A stretch of DNA of 64,000 nucleotides from Cordilura impudica (lineage: Eukaryota; Arthropoda; Insecta; Diptera; Scathophagidae): NCBI GenBank assembly GCA_963682025.1, contig OY821519.1, positions 70,298,025-70,362,024 on the forward strand, written 5' to 3'. The translations under genes were made by a program, and so were the position numbers. Within the stretch, counting starts at the first letter, position 1. Each line of letters starts with the position of its first letter. A model generated the notes under the pieces. That model was not told where the DNA came from and ran no database searches. It saw only the letters and a list, made by a program, of their open reading frames with translations. Positions 32,318 through 44,720 of the stretch are shown piece after piece.

Positions 32318-33185
32318 TTTGGCCCCTGACCTCGAAAACCAAATTTTTTTCCAAAAATTTTTTTAAATTACTTTATTTCAATTTCGTATCAATTTAGCTA
32401 CGTACATTTGTAAAAGTTTTTTTTTATTGCTACTAATATTGTTGTTTTTTTTAGTTACATTCGATGCTGAAACAAAATCTTGTTCTTTATGATTTGGAGG
32501 TAATGAGCGGCAGAGAATACGCCAACATCATGATCATCAGCATCATCGTCATTATTGTCGGCGTCTGGTCTCACCACTAAAGCTTCTGTTATTGAGTTTG
32601 TGCAAAAAAAAAACCCCATTCCATTCCAGGATTCGTAAAAATTATTTATTAACGTTGTACGAATACGCCAAAACAGGTTAAATATGTGTACAGACAACAA
32701 CACCGTCATCGACAGCACCAGCATCAGCAACAACATCATTCATTGGCTGCAGCATCAGTCGCGATCTATTGGCGTGGCACTTATTTGCTACGTAGTTTCA
32801 AAATACAACTATTTTGTTTAACTAATTTTTAAGACCTTTAAAGGTGTTTTTTGAAAAGCTAAACATTTTAAGACCTTAAGAGCTAACTTTAAGGAATATG
32901 ATTGGAACGTAATCTACAGTTTTCCATCGTCTCAAACCGGGACGTAAAAAAATTTTGACTATATTATATAAATTATTTTTTAATGTTATTTAAAAAGATT
33001 TTTTATTAGACGACCGAGGCAGACAGAAAACTCTTTTCAAAACAATAGAAATTAAATCACTTATTTTTATATTTTTGTAGCTTTATAATCCCTTCCAAAT
33101 ACGATTTCCTAAACCCTTCAAAATTAGCATTTGTTTCAGAGATGTTTTAATCGTTAACGCTAAATACACTGTTGTGCAAGAAAAA
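32318..33185. other. Gene-free stretch
   Basis: No gene recognised. A CAT/GTC-rich low-complexity block (32525-32565 and 32695-32745) yields short open frames without family similarity. Confidence 0.4.
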
Positions 33186-35435
33186 CGGCCCCGGCATTAT
33201 TCCTGCTGATTCCTATGTAAAATGACCTCCTGAATCCGAATATCACACCCATTTTTCCTCATTGCATACCGTTTTCGCGGAACAACCTTTTGTTATCTTA
33301 TAGTTTTTTTTCATAACTCAAGAACGACTATTCCGATTTTGCTGAAATAAATTTAGAAAAATTAAAAATTACCATTCCTTTCATCTATTCTTATACCATT
33401 TCTCTACATAATCAACAGTTTCGCAGAAATAAATAAATTTATGAAAAAAAAATATTTTTTTGCCTAAAAATTTTAATTTTTTGTTCTTAAAAGTCATGAA
33501 AAATCCAAAAAGGGAAAAAAATTTCAAGGCTTAATACTTCTACTTAAAGGTACATAGCTTATGAACAGAATGAGACATAGATCGTGAAAATCGATGAACG
33601 CGTTCCGCTTTTATTCACAATTAAGTGAAGGTATCTCATTTTGACAAGAATATTGATTTTTTGTCTCAATGAATTTCGATAATATTTATTATGAATTATT
33701 TATTATTAACACGTAAAATGTAAAAATTGAGTTTGTTATATAATAAATTATAATAACAATAGATTAGTATAATTAAATATAATAAATGCAGCTTATAATA
33801 AAGTAGTTTTATCTGGTACTTGCTTTCCTCTTGTACCCTGAAGTAAAAGTTTCTCGTACCAAGGACCAGCAGTACTCTGCCAACATACTAGCATTGCACT
33901 TCCCTGAAAATCGCCGCTCGAACTGAGCAATGTCTAGATGGAAACGTTCCCCGAATTCATCCGAAACTGCTCCTTAATTTTCAGGGAAAAAATCCAGATA
34001 TGAGTGAAGGAAATGCACTTAAAGAGACATATTGCACACCATTGCCTTATATGCTGACAGCAGTTCCTCGACATGAGTGACGTAATCAACATTTTTTTTT
34101 TGTTTCCCAAAATGTTCATACACACGTTTCTGAATGCAAGCCATGCTCGTTTTTCTTTGCGATTCAGGTGTTCCCCAAATGTCGAATCGTTAAAAATTTG
34201 TCTATTTGCGGGCACACAAAAATTCCTTCTTTAATTTTAGTCTCACTAAGAGGAGGAAATTTACTTGTCAAAAACTTAAATCCAACACTTGTCTTATCCA
34301 TTGCTTTCACAAACAGTTTGAGCAATCCGAGTTTGATAGGCAAAGGTGTCAAGTAAATATTTGCTTTCAGGATTGTGAGCGACATTTTTCTGACCAGCAG
34401 TAAAAAACCGGAAAAAATCACTTCTACTTTTAAAGTTCGTCGGCACTTGTTGAATGACAAAAATCGATCAATGAACACCTATAAATACTACATATTTTTC
34501 AATATTTTACTGACAGGTATTTATGAATGGGCGCATCTTTTAAGGGTGGCTATATAACTGATTCAGCACGTGTGCGTTTGAAATTCTTCAAAACTTTCCA
34601 AATAATGACCACTCATACATGTGGGTTGAATTTCTGTAAAAAAAAAATCATCGGTTACAGGTAGCCAACGGAAAAACACATCTCAATAAAAAAAATGGAC
34701 TTCCCTTTTTTCCCTTTAATTGACTATGAACGGATTAGGTATCATAAATGCGCAAGAACAGTATGTCAGCGTCCACGCACGAGTTAATTACTTTGCTACC
34801 GATATCATAAAAATCAAATCACCTTTTGTTTATTAGTTTTTTTTTCAAAATCTGAGAACCATAAAACAGTCATCAACATTTTTCCATAATTTTGTACATA
34901 TCCTGTAGCAAATTTTTGAAATTAATTAAGTACGATTATCGAAATTCATTGAAACAATAAATCAATATTCTTGTCAAAATGAGATACCTTCACTTAATTG
35001 TGAATAAAAACGGAACGCGTTCATTGATTTTCATGATCTATGTCTCATTTTGTTCACAAGCTATGTAGCTTTAAGGAAAAGTATTAAGGCTTGAAATTTT
35101 TTCACTTTTTGGATTTTTCATGACTTTTAAGAACAAAAAATTAAAATTTTTAGGCAAAAAAATATTTTTTTTTCATAAATTTATTTATTTCTGCGAAACT
35201 GTTGATTATGTAGAGAAATGGTATAAGAATAGATGAAAGGAATGGTAATTTTTAATTTTTCTAAATTTATTTCAGCAAAATCGGAATAGTCGTTCTTGAG
35301 TTATGAAAAAAAAAACTATAAGATAACAAAAGGTTGTTCCGCGAAAACGATATGCAATGGGGAAAAATGGGTATGATATTCGGATTCAGGAGGTCATTTT
35401 ACATAAGAATCAGCAGGAATAATTTCGGGGCTCGG
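33186..35435 (-). mobile_element. Long-inverted-repeat DNA element 1
   Basis: Arms of about 500 bp (33186-33683 and 34933-35435) are imperfect reverse complements: the left begins CGGCCCCGGCATTATTCC and the right ends AATAATTTCGGGGCTCGG. The core of about 1.25 kb encodes a decayed protein on the minus strand. Outer bases beyond 33186 and 35435 are only weakly alike, so true termini may lie 15-25 bp further out. Confidence 0.75.
33809..34478 (-). pseudogene. Uncharacterised transposon-type protein remnant
   Basis: Minus-strand pieces in order: LPIKLGLLKLFVKAMDK, KFPPLSETKIKEGIFV, a region like NRKEKRAWLAF, then frame-shifted SDEFGERFHLDIAQFE and a terminal block near NASMLAEYCWSLVR. I recognise these blocks from a large repeated family of uncharacterised arthropod proteins, without a known function. 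The N-terminal half is missing or unrecognisable. Presence inside long inverted repeats suggests it was the element's transposase, which is inference. Confidence 0.6.
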
Positions 35436-35449
35436 AAAAAAATGTTGTT

Positions 35450-35849
35450 TTGCAGAGTATCACTGCTCTGCTATCCGCATGGTAATTTCTTTAGGTTTGT
35501 ATACGGGAAATAATAGCAGAAGTCTATATCAGGAGAATATAGAATTTACCATAATAACTATGCAAGTCTGCATCCCTCAAATATTTATTGAAATGATCCA
35601 AAAACTTGTCCTAATATTCGCCGTTGTCATAATTTTACAATTTCAAGGTAAGCATTGTGAATTATGTCGCATCAAAAAAAAAAACTGGACCCATTATTAT
35701 GTTGGCCGACAGATTAAACTTCGCCTTCTTCGGCACCTGTTCCGCCCCGAGAAACAAACTGTTTCGACTCTTCCTTAATCTCTGGGCTCATTTTATATGA
35801 CGAAGCAAAACTAAACGTTTGAAATTGCACAAAAATTTCTAACATGCAA
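35450..35849 (-). pseudogene. Decayed mariner C-terminal trace
   Basis: The minus strand near 35455-35540 reads YSPDIDFCYYFPYTNLKKLP, like the mariner YSPDLAPSDYxLF block. The rest of the stretch is unrecognisable. Weak evidence from one motif. Confidence 0.35.
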
Positions 35850-35972
35850 TCTATAATGTTAATAGGCAAGGCGATTTCTTGTGAGCGATATGAAAATTTT
35901 AGTTACCAACCGATTTTTACCAAAAATATCCCCATTTGAAAGGTATTTCTTTTTAGCTGTCCACCATATTTG
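35850..35972 (+). mobile_element. Helitron 5' fragment
   Basis: TCTATAATGTTAATAGGCAA and the following bases match the start of Helitron copy A up to a GTCCACCATATTTG block. The 3' hairpin and CTAG are missing. Downstream (35988-36122) lies a short palindrome of TAACACTTTTATT type. Confidence 0.65.
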
Positions 35973-36167
35973 GTAGTAGTAGTAGTAACACTTTTATTTT
36001 CAACAAATTCAATATTATAATAATATGTTACAATAGAATACTTAAAATAAAGAATGTTACATACGCCTTTGACATAGTCGTAAGCCGGAAAATCGGTTTA
36101 TAATAACAATAAAAGTGTTATATTAAATATATGTATATAAAAATTAAAGGAAAAATTTTAGTGATTA

Positions 36168-38132
36168 CTAGCAGTAACCCGATGCGCTTCGCTACACCCC
36201 ACGTAACGAAATAAAATGCAGGGAATACGTTTTGTAGAAAACTATTTTTTTATATAGGAGGTGCCACGCCCACTGGTCCAATGGGACTACTCACATTAAT
36301 AACTCATGAACTCAGACAAAGTTCCAAGGCTTTCACTACTACAGTACTTCAGATATATGACATTATATATTTACTTTGTATGGAAGGTACCACGCCCACT
36401 GATCTGATTCCGCCAATTTATTTTTTTTTTAGAACTAACGTTGATAATTTATGAAGTCACACCAAAATCCCAAGACTTTATCTATTACAGTACTCCAGAT
36501 ATATGGCATTAAATATTTAATTTGTATGGGGGGTGCCACGCCTACTGGTCCAGTACCGCCCATTTTTATGAGACTTCTTATATTAATAAGTCATGAAAAC
36601 AGACAAAGTCCCAAGACTTTCACTATTATAGTACTCCAGTTATATTATATTAAATACTTACTTTGTATGGGGGTGCCACGCCCACTGGTCCAATGGGAGT
36701 ACTCACATTAATAACTCATGAACTCAGACAAAGTTCCAAGGCTTTCACTATTACAGTACTTCAGATATATAACATTATATATTTACTTTGTATGGGAGGT
36801 ACCACGCCCACTGATCGGATTCCGCCCATTTCTTTTTCGAGTACTAACGTTGGTAACCTATGAACCCACACAAAGTCTCAAGACTTTATCTGTTACAGTA
36901 CTCCAGATAAATGACATTTAATATTTATTTTGTAGGGTGGGTACCACGCCCATTGGTCAAATCCCGCCCATTTTTTCCACAACTCTTTAAATTATTTTAG
37001 TATATACGTGCACATAGTTTCAGAACTCTTGCTGTCATAGTACTCCAGATATTATATGTTAAAATTAGATGTTAAAACTTCACTTTGTCTGGGAGGTGCC
37101 ATGCCCACTGGTTCGATTCCGACCATTTTTTATGGGACTACTCACATTAATAACTCATGAACTCAGGCAAAGTTCCAAGGCTTTGACTGTTACAGTACAT
37201 CAAATATATGACATTATATATTTACTTTGTATGGGAGGTACCACGCCCACTGATCGGATTCCGCCCATTTTTCTTTTCGAGTACTAACGTTGATAACTTA
37301 TGAACTAACACAATGTCTCAAGGCTTTATCTGTTGCAGTACTCCAGATATATGACATTTAATATTTACTTGGTATGGTGGGTGCCACGCCCAGTGGTCCA
37401 ATCACGCCCATTTTTTCCGCAACTCTTCGAATTATTTAAATATGTATATGTACATAGTTTCAGAACTCTTGCTGTCGTAGTACTACAGATATTATATCTT
37501 AAAATTAGATGTTAAAAATTCACTTTGTATGGGAGGTGCTACGCCCACTGGTTCGATCCCGTAAATTTTTTATGGGACTACTCACATTAATAACTCATGA
37601 ACTCAGGCAAAGTTCCAACGCTTTCACTGTTACAGTACTTCAAATATATGACATTATATATTTACTTTGTATGGGAGGTACCACGCCCATTGATCGGATT
37701 CCGCCCATTTTTTTCGAGTACTAACATTGATAACTTATAAACTCATACAAAGTCTCAAGAATTTATCTGTTACAGTACTCCAGATGTATGACATTTAATA
37801 TTTACTTTGTATGGTGGGTGCCACGCCCAGTGGTCCGATCACGCCCATTTTTTCTGCAACTCTTCGAATTATTTAAATATGTTCAAGTACATAGTTTCAG
37901 AACTCTTGCTATCGTAGTACTCCAGATATTATATGTTAAAATTAGATGCTAGAAATTCACTTTGTATGGAAGGTGCCACGCCCACTTAAAAAATCCAAAA
38001 AAATATAGCCTATTTTTCCTTCCGGATAGGCAGTTACCTACTGTAAAAAATTCAAGACGATCGGTCCAGTGGTATAGTTTCCTATAAACCACAAACAAAC
38101 AAACATACACAACTCCATTTTTATATATAAGA
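36168..38132 (-). mobile_element. Helitron with large internal minisatellite
   Basis: Minus-strand Helitron: 5' end TCTTATATATAAAAATGG at 38132, 3' end GGGTTACTGCTAG at 36168. About 1.75 kb of the 1.97 kb is the tandem array (36240-37985). Non-coding. It belongs to the CCGGGT...CTAG-ended group with 3989 and 60330. It directly abuts LINE-B at 38133. Confidence 0.7.
36240..37985 (+). repeat. Three-unit higher-order tandem repeat
   Basis: Thirteen monomers of about 140-150 bp, each headed by GGTRCCACGCCCACTG. Three monomer types alternate, giving a period of about 435 bp. For example, CAGTGGTCC(A/G)ATCACGCCC heads occur near 37385 and 37817, and ACTGATCGGATTCCGCCC heads near 36805, 37233 and 37672. 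Open frames here are read-throughs of the repeat. Confidence 0.85.
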
Positions 38133-38862
38133 TATTCATTAATTGAAAATCTTCGATATTGTAAAGCATTTATAATATAATTTACTAAAATTTCCCAATT
38201 AAAAAACTCGACATTTAAACTGTTGATAAAGTTTTCTTCCGATATTGTGGTTGATCTAAACAGTTGCAACCTGAAACTATTAAAAATAGGGCATGTGCAA
38301 ACAAAATGTTGAATATTTTCGATTCCCTTACAGTTACATAGGGAGCATATTCTCGAGTTACTTCTTGAAAACCGCGTGCCATTTAATTCAATTAAGTCAC
38401 ATCAGGCTTTAAAAATCCACATAACAGTTGTTTTGTTGTTCATATCCATAAAATTATATTTTCCTCTAGTATAATTTAGGTTTTTGTAAAATTTTTTTGT
38501 TTGGGAGGCTCTTTGTAAATGTTGTTAATGATATTTTGTTTGTAGAGTTTCCAATAAATAATTTTGTTTGTTATTCCACTCTCATAAAGGTATATCTCTT
38601 TGCCAATGAATATGGTTATCTAGTTCATTAAAACTTTTTGCCCAAAATATGTGTTTTTCCAAAATTTTTTTGCTGAGTTAAGTGGGAGTCTGGATTCAGA
38701 ATACTCAAACAGCGTTCTTCTCATGTAAATCAAATTCAATTGAAATGAGTAGAGATGACAGTCTTCCAAACCGGATGCTAGCATAAGAGCATAGTTGGGG
38801 GTAAAGTTTGGTAGTTTTAGTATGCGTTTGAGAAAATATCTCTATAGTTTGTCTACTTCTTC
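38133..38862 (-). pseudogene. LINE-B ORF2 3' tail (main copy)
   Basis: Minus-strand blocks: EEVDKL, FLKRILKLPNFTPNYALML, YSESRLPL and a terminal zinc-knuckle-like CSLCNCKGIENIQHF, with an unbroken end frame (38269-37949 carries the last part into the Helitron edge). It is the direct continuation of LINE-B at 46258-48717. The junction is marked by the 8-bp repeat ACTTCTTC at 38855-38862. Confidence 0.75.
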
Positions 38863-38867
38863 CAGAG

Positions 38868-39803
38868 CACTGTGGCTGAAATTTTGATTTCATTGGCCAA
38901 AAGTCTAATTTTTTTGTCACCGATTTTTAAAATTTTTTAAATTTTTGTAGCTAATATATCCAGATTAAGGTAGTCAAAAAATTAGGTTAAACTATTGCTA
39001 ATTGTGGGCGTGGCATGCTGTCAAACTCAACTTTTTTTTAATTTCAGAAAAAGGTGATATTTTTTTTGTTTTTTATCCAAAATAAATGGTTACTACTCGC
39101 AAGCTCTCATCGATAATGACCTGCAGTCTTTTTTATAATGTTGGTAGGATTATAGTCTTTAGTTGTTATAAGTGGTCACAGCTCTACGGTTTAATATTAG
39201 GGGCGTTATGAAATATTTATGAAACTACTATATTTTTTCTCAAATTTCAACTTTAGTGGAATAGAAATTCTAGGGAGCAAAAGGAAACAGGAAACGCATA
39301 CCACTCGGAGAAAGGTGAAAGTGTCCTCTTTAACCCTATATATACTTTTACACCCGTGACGACCCGTGCGTAGAACACTTTTTTCATTTTAATGAAATTA
39401 CTCTAAAAAAAAAATTCAAATTACGATAATTTAAACAGCCCTATAAGTATGTAAATATATACAACCAAGTACCCATGCAGAAATATGTTTGCAACAGTTC
39501 ACAAAATCTTTTATCATGCAGAAGATGTCATTAAATATCATTTGGTGCCACTTGGAGATCTATCAGAGGAGGCTCAGGTAAAATGGGATAAGGATTACAG
39601 ATTTAATAGAGAAAAAATCCTCAAATAAAGATCTATTTAATATATTATTGGCAACGTCAGATCCGTTCATCTGCAGTATTCGAAATCAATGGAAAGTGGA
39701 ACATCGGGATTTAGATGAAGAAGTCAGGAAACTACTAAAGAACAGAAATAACACAGAACAAAATATGGAATATTTGCATTCAATATTTGAATCAAATAAA
39801 TAA
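38868..39803 (+). mobile_element. Transib-like element 3, 5' end and C-terminal fragment
   Basis: Begins CACTGTGGCTG. Over the next 60 bases it resembles the start of element 1 (GGCCAAAA...TTTTTTTGT(C/T)ACCGATTTT). No matching right end was found. The transposase tail at 39485-39803 is all that is recognisable. Confidence 0.55.
39485..39803 (+). pseudogene. RAG1/Transib-like transposase C-terminus
   Basis: Frame 1 reads TVHKIFYHAEDVIK, GDLSEEAQVKWDKD and then a stop. After a frameshift near 39625 it reads LATSDPFICSIRNQW and a natural end. It corresponds block by block to the last part of the pseudogene at 25421-27112, including the acidic SEEAQ segment aligned with the RAG1 C-terminal catalytic Glu region. 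It lacks everything upstream. Confidence 0.65.
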
Positions 39804-40976
39804 TAATTATAATTGCCTTTCATTGTTATTTAAGTACGAAAAACATAGTATTAGTAAAAAAATAATAATTAACAGAAATGCAATTAAAATCTATTGCAGT
39901 TTTTATTTTTAAAATGTTTTTTAAAATTATCAAAATTGATAGCAAAAAATAATAGACTTTTCTGTAGTAATAACTAGCTAGATTTTTAGATAATATTATT
40001 AATATTTTTTTTAAGTGTAAATATTTTAATATTTTTTTTTTAAGTGTAAATATTATTTCAGTACTAATAGCAAAATCTCCAGTTGATTTTACTATTTTTT
40101 TTTTTTTTTTGAGTGTAAAAATCTTTTTGAGTGTAACATTAAAAAAATCCCATTATTACAAAAAATGTTTATAATTTTTATTAAAATACAAATATTAAAT
40201 TTTTTAATAAATAAAAAAATAATAAACACATATTTCACTCTGAAGAGCTGTATGCAGCTTGCTAAGGAATCAAAAACTTCATATAAAAAAATGCTTCAGA
40301 AATGCTTAAGGGATTTTTCTGTCTAAAAATTTCTGTTGTTAGTCTGCAGCTTTTTAAAAAAGTAGCATTGTTTTTACTACTTTTTTTTAGACGTAAATTA
40401 AGTTAGGCAACCCAGGCTTCTAGCAGGAATATTAAATTTTTCGTTCTTTCTGAACGGAATTTTGACAGGAGAGGTAAGCGTAAACAAAATGTAATAAGCT
40501 TAAAAAATTAGAAGTTCTTTTTCAGTTGCAAACATGGTTGTTTTCAATTTCAACTTCACAATTCTTAATAATTGACAGAAAACAGCTGATTGCTACTGTT
40601 GCACTGAAAGGTATTTTTGTGCTTTTTTTTCTTTAAGAAATATATGAAAATTTTCTGCTAAGATTCCCTAACAAGCTCTTAAAAGTTAAAAAAAATCAAA
40701 AGTTCAACTTTGACCTAGAATTCCTTAAAAAGTCCTCAATCAATTTTAATGTAATTAAAACTGAGTCAAGCCTATGTCCTACCTTTCAATCCCACAAAAA
40801 TAACTTTATTTAAAAGTGCTGCAGCTCAGTCGTTTTTCATTCTATCAACTTTGGGTTTCTTTTACTTAAAAGTAGACGTAATTCTCTAACTGATTCCGTA
40901 CTTGTTTATGTTTCTATTTTTTTATCCTCCCCTCCCTGAGCGATCAAAAGGGGTACGTAAAAATGAGAAGGCAAAT
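39804..40976. other. Gene-free AT-rich stretch
   Basis: No gene recognised. TTTTTTTTAAGTGTAAATATT-type lines recur near 40010-40135. Otherwise unstructured. Confidence 0.4.
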
Positions 40977-41283
40977 GGGGTGTAATTTTTCTTGAGAACC
41001 AGATGTCGTATCGAAATTCGGCGAACGGCATTTTGTTGAAAATTACGTCCGGCAGGTCTTGAACTGGAATATTTCAAAAATATCAAAAATTGACAAAATG
41101 GTGCGATTGAATTTTAAAAAAATTAAAAAATTTCTATTTTGGCGGGGGTTTTTGTCCAACCCTCCTCCGGTAGTAAAGTTAGCCCAATTATACTAGTTTA
41201 GGACCTGCCTGACCTGACTACCTACAAAACGCCGTCCGCCGAATTTCGATACCACATCTGGTTCTCAAGAACAGCAACACCCC
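40977..41283. mobile_element. Old MITE with about 45-55-bp arms
   Basis: CTTGAGAACCAGATGTCGTA near 40991 pairs with TGTGGTATCGAAATTCGGCG-type sequence read in reverse at 41230-41271. The outer GGGGTGT...ACACCCC also pairs. The arms have diverged. No coding. Confidence 0.6.
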
Positions 41284-41351
41284 AGTTTGAAAAAGAGATT
41301 TCGAGAAAAACGCATTTAAAATTTTAATACAAGAATTTTCTATACTGTCGT

Positions 41352-41356
<5 letters not shown>

Positions 41357-41396
<40 letters not shown>
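41357..41396. repeat. (TA)n microsatellite
   Basis: About 20 uninterrupted TA dinucleotides. Confidence 0.95.
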
Positions 41397-41397
<1 letters not shown>

Positions 41398-41689
41398 CTC
41401 TGTAACTCCAAAAACAATTAGATTTCAAAAAATCCTTTTAGTGCATTATTTCTGAAGGGTTTAATAAAAATAGAAAAAAAAATTTTTTAAGGACAGGTCA
41501 TACCTTAAACTCCCAATTTTGTTTTTATTTTAATATATAAAATGTTAAAGAAACCTCTTCGATTGTTCCCCTATCAGAATTAAGGAAATGTTTTAATCAA
41601 TAAATATGACTTTCATATCCACCAATCTAGATACAGAAATCAATATATCGGACATTTGATAATGTAAGAAAAAGTTTCCAAAAAAATTC

Positions 41690-42398
41690 CCCACAAGTTA
41701 GCACTATTGATTCCATGCCACATAAACTCAAAACGAAATGACGATATATTTGCAGGGTTCTAAACCCAATGGGAACTTTCCTTTTAATTCCTGATCAGCT
41801 ACCCTCAATTGTGTTTGTGTTATCTCCATCGTCTTTTAAATAATCCGACAGAGTGATTTGCCACTTCATGATTATAAAATTCAACGACATTGATGCCTAT
41901 ATAGCCCTCCATAACATGTCTAATAATTATTTTGCGTAAAGCTTGAGCGTCCCTCCTGGCGACTACCTCCAAAAAATTTTCCTTTCAGGTGATCTTTCGA
42001 TGCCAACAAACGCCCAAACGTGTCCACCCGATGTCCTCGGTGAAATTTGCTCTTACCGAACTTGGACTCGTCAGGTCCGACCACTATTCCAGGACTACAA
42101 ATTATCATATCATTTGGGCTTACATTTTCGATGATTAAATTTCGGAAAAGGGTTAAAGTCATGTAACTACCTCCGACCCAAATCTGAAATGCGCAGTGAT
42201 ACAGGCATTAGGTACTCCACCCAGAAACAAATATTCTGAAAGAAGCACTTCGTTTAACTTTTATTTCATGTAGAAAAAAACTGTTATTTGTTGCAAAATA
42301 TATTACATCGCAAGCGTGTTGTCATTTTAAAGCGCATCCAACGGAAGAAAATTTTCTTGTTGCAAGTATTTGATCGCTAATTCTTCCTTTTCAAACAT
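41690..42398 (-). pseudogene. Merlin/IS1595-like transposase remnant
   Basis: Minus strand from ATG 42398 (MFEKEELAIKYLQQENFLP), then DESKFGKSKFHRGHRV, the hallmark 'DESKFGKRK' block of Merlin/IS1595-type DDE transposases. A frame-shifted C-terminal DNTNTIEGS...GIKRK follows, holding the last acidic residue. The first catalytic Asp (in DESKFGK) and the late Glu (TIEG) are visible. Several stops and frameshifts make it dead. TIRs and the 8-9-bp duplication typical of Merlin were not found. Confidence 0.65.
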
Positions 42399-42979
42399 TT
42401 TTGTAACGGTTTAAATTTTGGCAACATAAAAATTTTTTGTTTTTTTTTTATAATTTTTTAATCATTGATAATCACTAAATGGTGCACTCCATATAATGTT
42501 GGCGGATCTTTTTATCTACGAAAGATTGTAAATATGAATTTCGTTGTTTTTAAAAACTAGCTCCCATACGCCACATAGTGTGGCGGGTAGAACAAGCTAG
42601 CGGGACAAAATTATTTTATGACGGAATCAGCTTGGGAAGGTCCAGACGAGCAAAAAATGGTACTTAATGTGGGGGTTTAAAATGCACCCCTGAAGAAATA
42701 CAGGCAAAATACCGCCTTTTTTAAATTTTGTATGGGAGCTATGCCTAATTTTTAACCGATTTTATCGAAACTTGGTAAGAGTACGACAGACGATGAACAA
42801 GAAATCCTTGCTGAAAATAAACCCGATCGGACTATTTCTTCATGTAAATATACTAGACTCAAAGTTTTTAAATAAAAGACTTGCTTGTAATAGTAATCGG
42901 AAAGTAGATAAGAGTGTTACTATATTTCATAAAAATTTTTAAAGATTTTTTATTTTTTGTATTTTAATGACTACTAGTT

Positions 42980-44720
42980 TTATTCTGTAAATGAATCATC
43001 ATCCACACTGGCAATTTCACTTTCGGTGTCACTTTTTTCTGCAAGATTTCTATCAATTTCCGGCGAATATTTGCTTGCTTGTATCTCAGGAGCAATCAGT
43101 AAATCTAAAACTTCCTTTGGTAGTTTAGAAATTTGTTTTTTGGGTGGTTTCCGTAGGCTATTAATAAATGGGTGGGAAGTTATTTAAAGCATGTTGAGTA
43201 AATCTGCGTTCGTAGCGATTCGACCACACTTCCTCGTATTATGCTCCCGAAAGCTGACCAATTGGAATTAAACTATTTTTGATTACTTCTGCGCCATGTA
43301 CCAAAATTTTATGTAAAGTAACTGGCATGTAATACCAGGAATAATGCTTTAAATAAATTGTTATTGTCTCATTGCCAATGTTCTGAATTTTTCTATATTT
43401 ATTTTATGGCCAAACGACAATGCAGGGTACTCAAATTTTGAATTAGAGGTATCTCGATGCCAGTTATTTGGCTGCTTAATTTTGTATTTAGAAAAAATAT
43501 ACGAGTAGTATTCCCGTCATTGGATGTGCCACTACCTGGTTTGGGTGTGTCAACAATAAGACCCATTTTGCTTTTAAATTGTCTTTGTATTGCTTTCTTT
43601 CGTTCGTTCGTAATGGCTTTTTCGTCTTCATCTTTTACCATCCATTTTTTGAGGGCTAAACGATAGCTTATATGAAGTAAACATTCAAAACAGCGGATCC
43701 AGGCGTGCAAAGTTGACAATCCGAAAGAATACCCATCAGTATTGGATTTAAAATGTTTAATTTCATTATTTATTTGCTTGGGTGTCGCACCGCAAATGTA
43801 GCACCTTTGCGCGGAAAGAGTAGAAGTCAACGAATTGCAAACCTTTCCGTCTACCATTGTTAGGCAAAGCTCGTGGGAGATAACTATTTCTGAATTATTG
43901 AAAACGTATATTGTTGGCAGCAGCTTACTGATTTCATCTTTAACTTTGTTTCAGAAACAGTAATCTCTACATTCTATTATGTCAAAATGAACTTCAAAAG
44001 TCTACAGTACATAGTTGAAGATGGGATGGGATTTTGCCAAACTATTTCATTGCCGTTACGCAGTTGAATTGTGACAAACGAAAAAAGAAATAAATTTTCG
44101 TCCGTAGCTCCATGATCGGTGAATCCCCATTTGCTTATTAAAGTTAATTGCTTGGTAGGAAACAAACTGGCTATAGTATCGCTTTGCGCCCTTACTAATC
44201 GAGCAGCAGTTAGGTCTAAAATTGCTTGAAGGCTTATTTCGGCTCGCGTTTCGGTCAAAATGATATCATTTTCAGGTGGATAACGATACTTTTTGGCTTT
44301 GCTCAAGGAATAATACGATGGGTAAACATTGTGACCCGCTTTCAAAGCCCAATTTCTGCTGCTGTTATAGGAATGGTAATTTAGCTTGGCCTCGACATAA
44401 TATGCTAACGCTTCTTCGTTTGTTAATATACGGCTTGTAACTCCAGGCCCTGATTTAATCTTTTCTATCACCTTTCCTGCAGTGTGACTTTCGGAAAGGT
44501 CTTTAATAATATTGGCAACATTTCTTCGCCCTGAATGTCGAGTCGACATTTTAACTGCTGTCATAAGTTCTTCTGTGGAGCGTGATTCAACGAGGTCTTG
44601 AACGCGTCTTCTTTTTGTTTTGACAGATGAACTTTCAAATGATTTTAAAGGCCTTCCAGCACTTACATTTGATTTAGACGAAGTTGATGGCTTCGGAATG
44701 TGCTTGCAAACTTTAAACAT
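42980..44720 (-). pseudogene. RAG1/Transib-like transposase, near full length
   Basis: The N-terminal piece 44720-43977 has a GRPLKSFESS...KRRR basic region, SRSTEELMTAVKMSTR, LTNEEALAYYVEAKL, and LISKWGFTD where element 1 has LISKWGCDGS. The middle piece 43857-43399 has MVDGKVCNSLTS, a CYICGA zinc-type pair, STLHAWIRCFE and NDGNTTRIFF. A decayed C-terminus (43300-42980) has IPIGQLS, then REHNTRKCGRIATNADL and LPKEVLDLL to a natural stop. About 580 codons, probably the complete length. It is inactivated by a lost CDG motif, two or more frameshifts and a deletion over the acidic segment. Confidence 0.65.

Noticed and set aside
36240..37985. CRISPR-like or coding repeat protein
   Set aside because: Units are contiguous non-coding satellite-type monomers; open frames differ between units and are broken.
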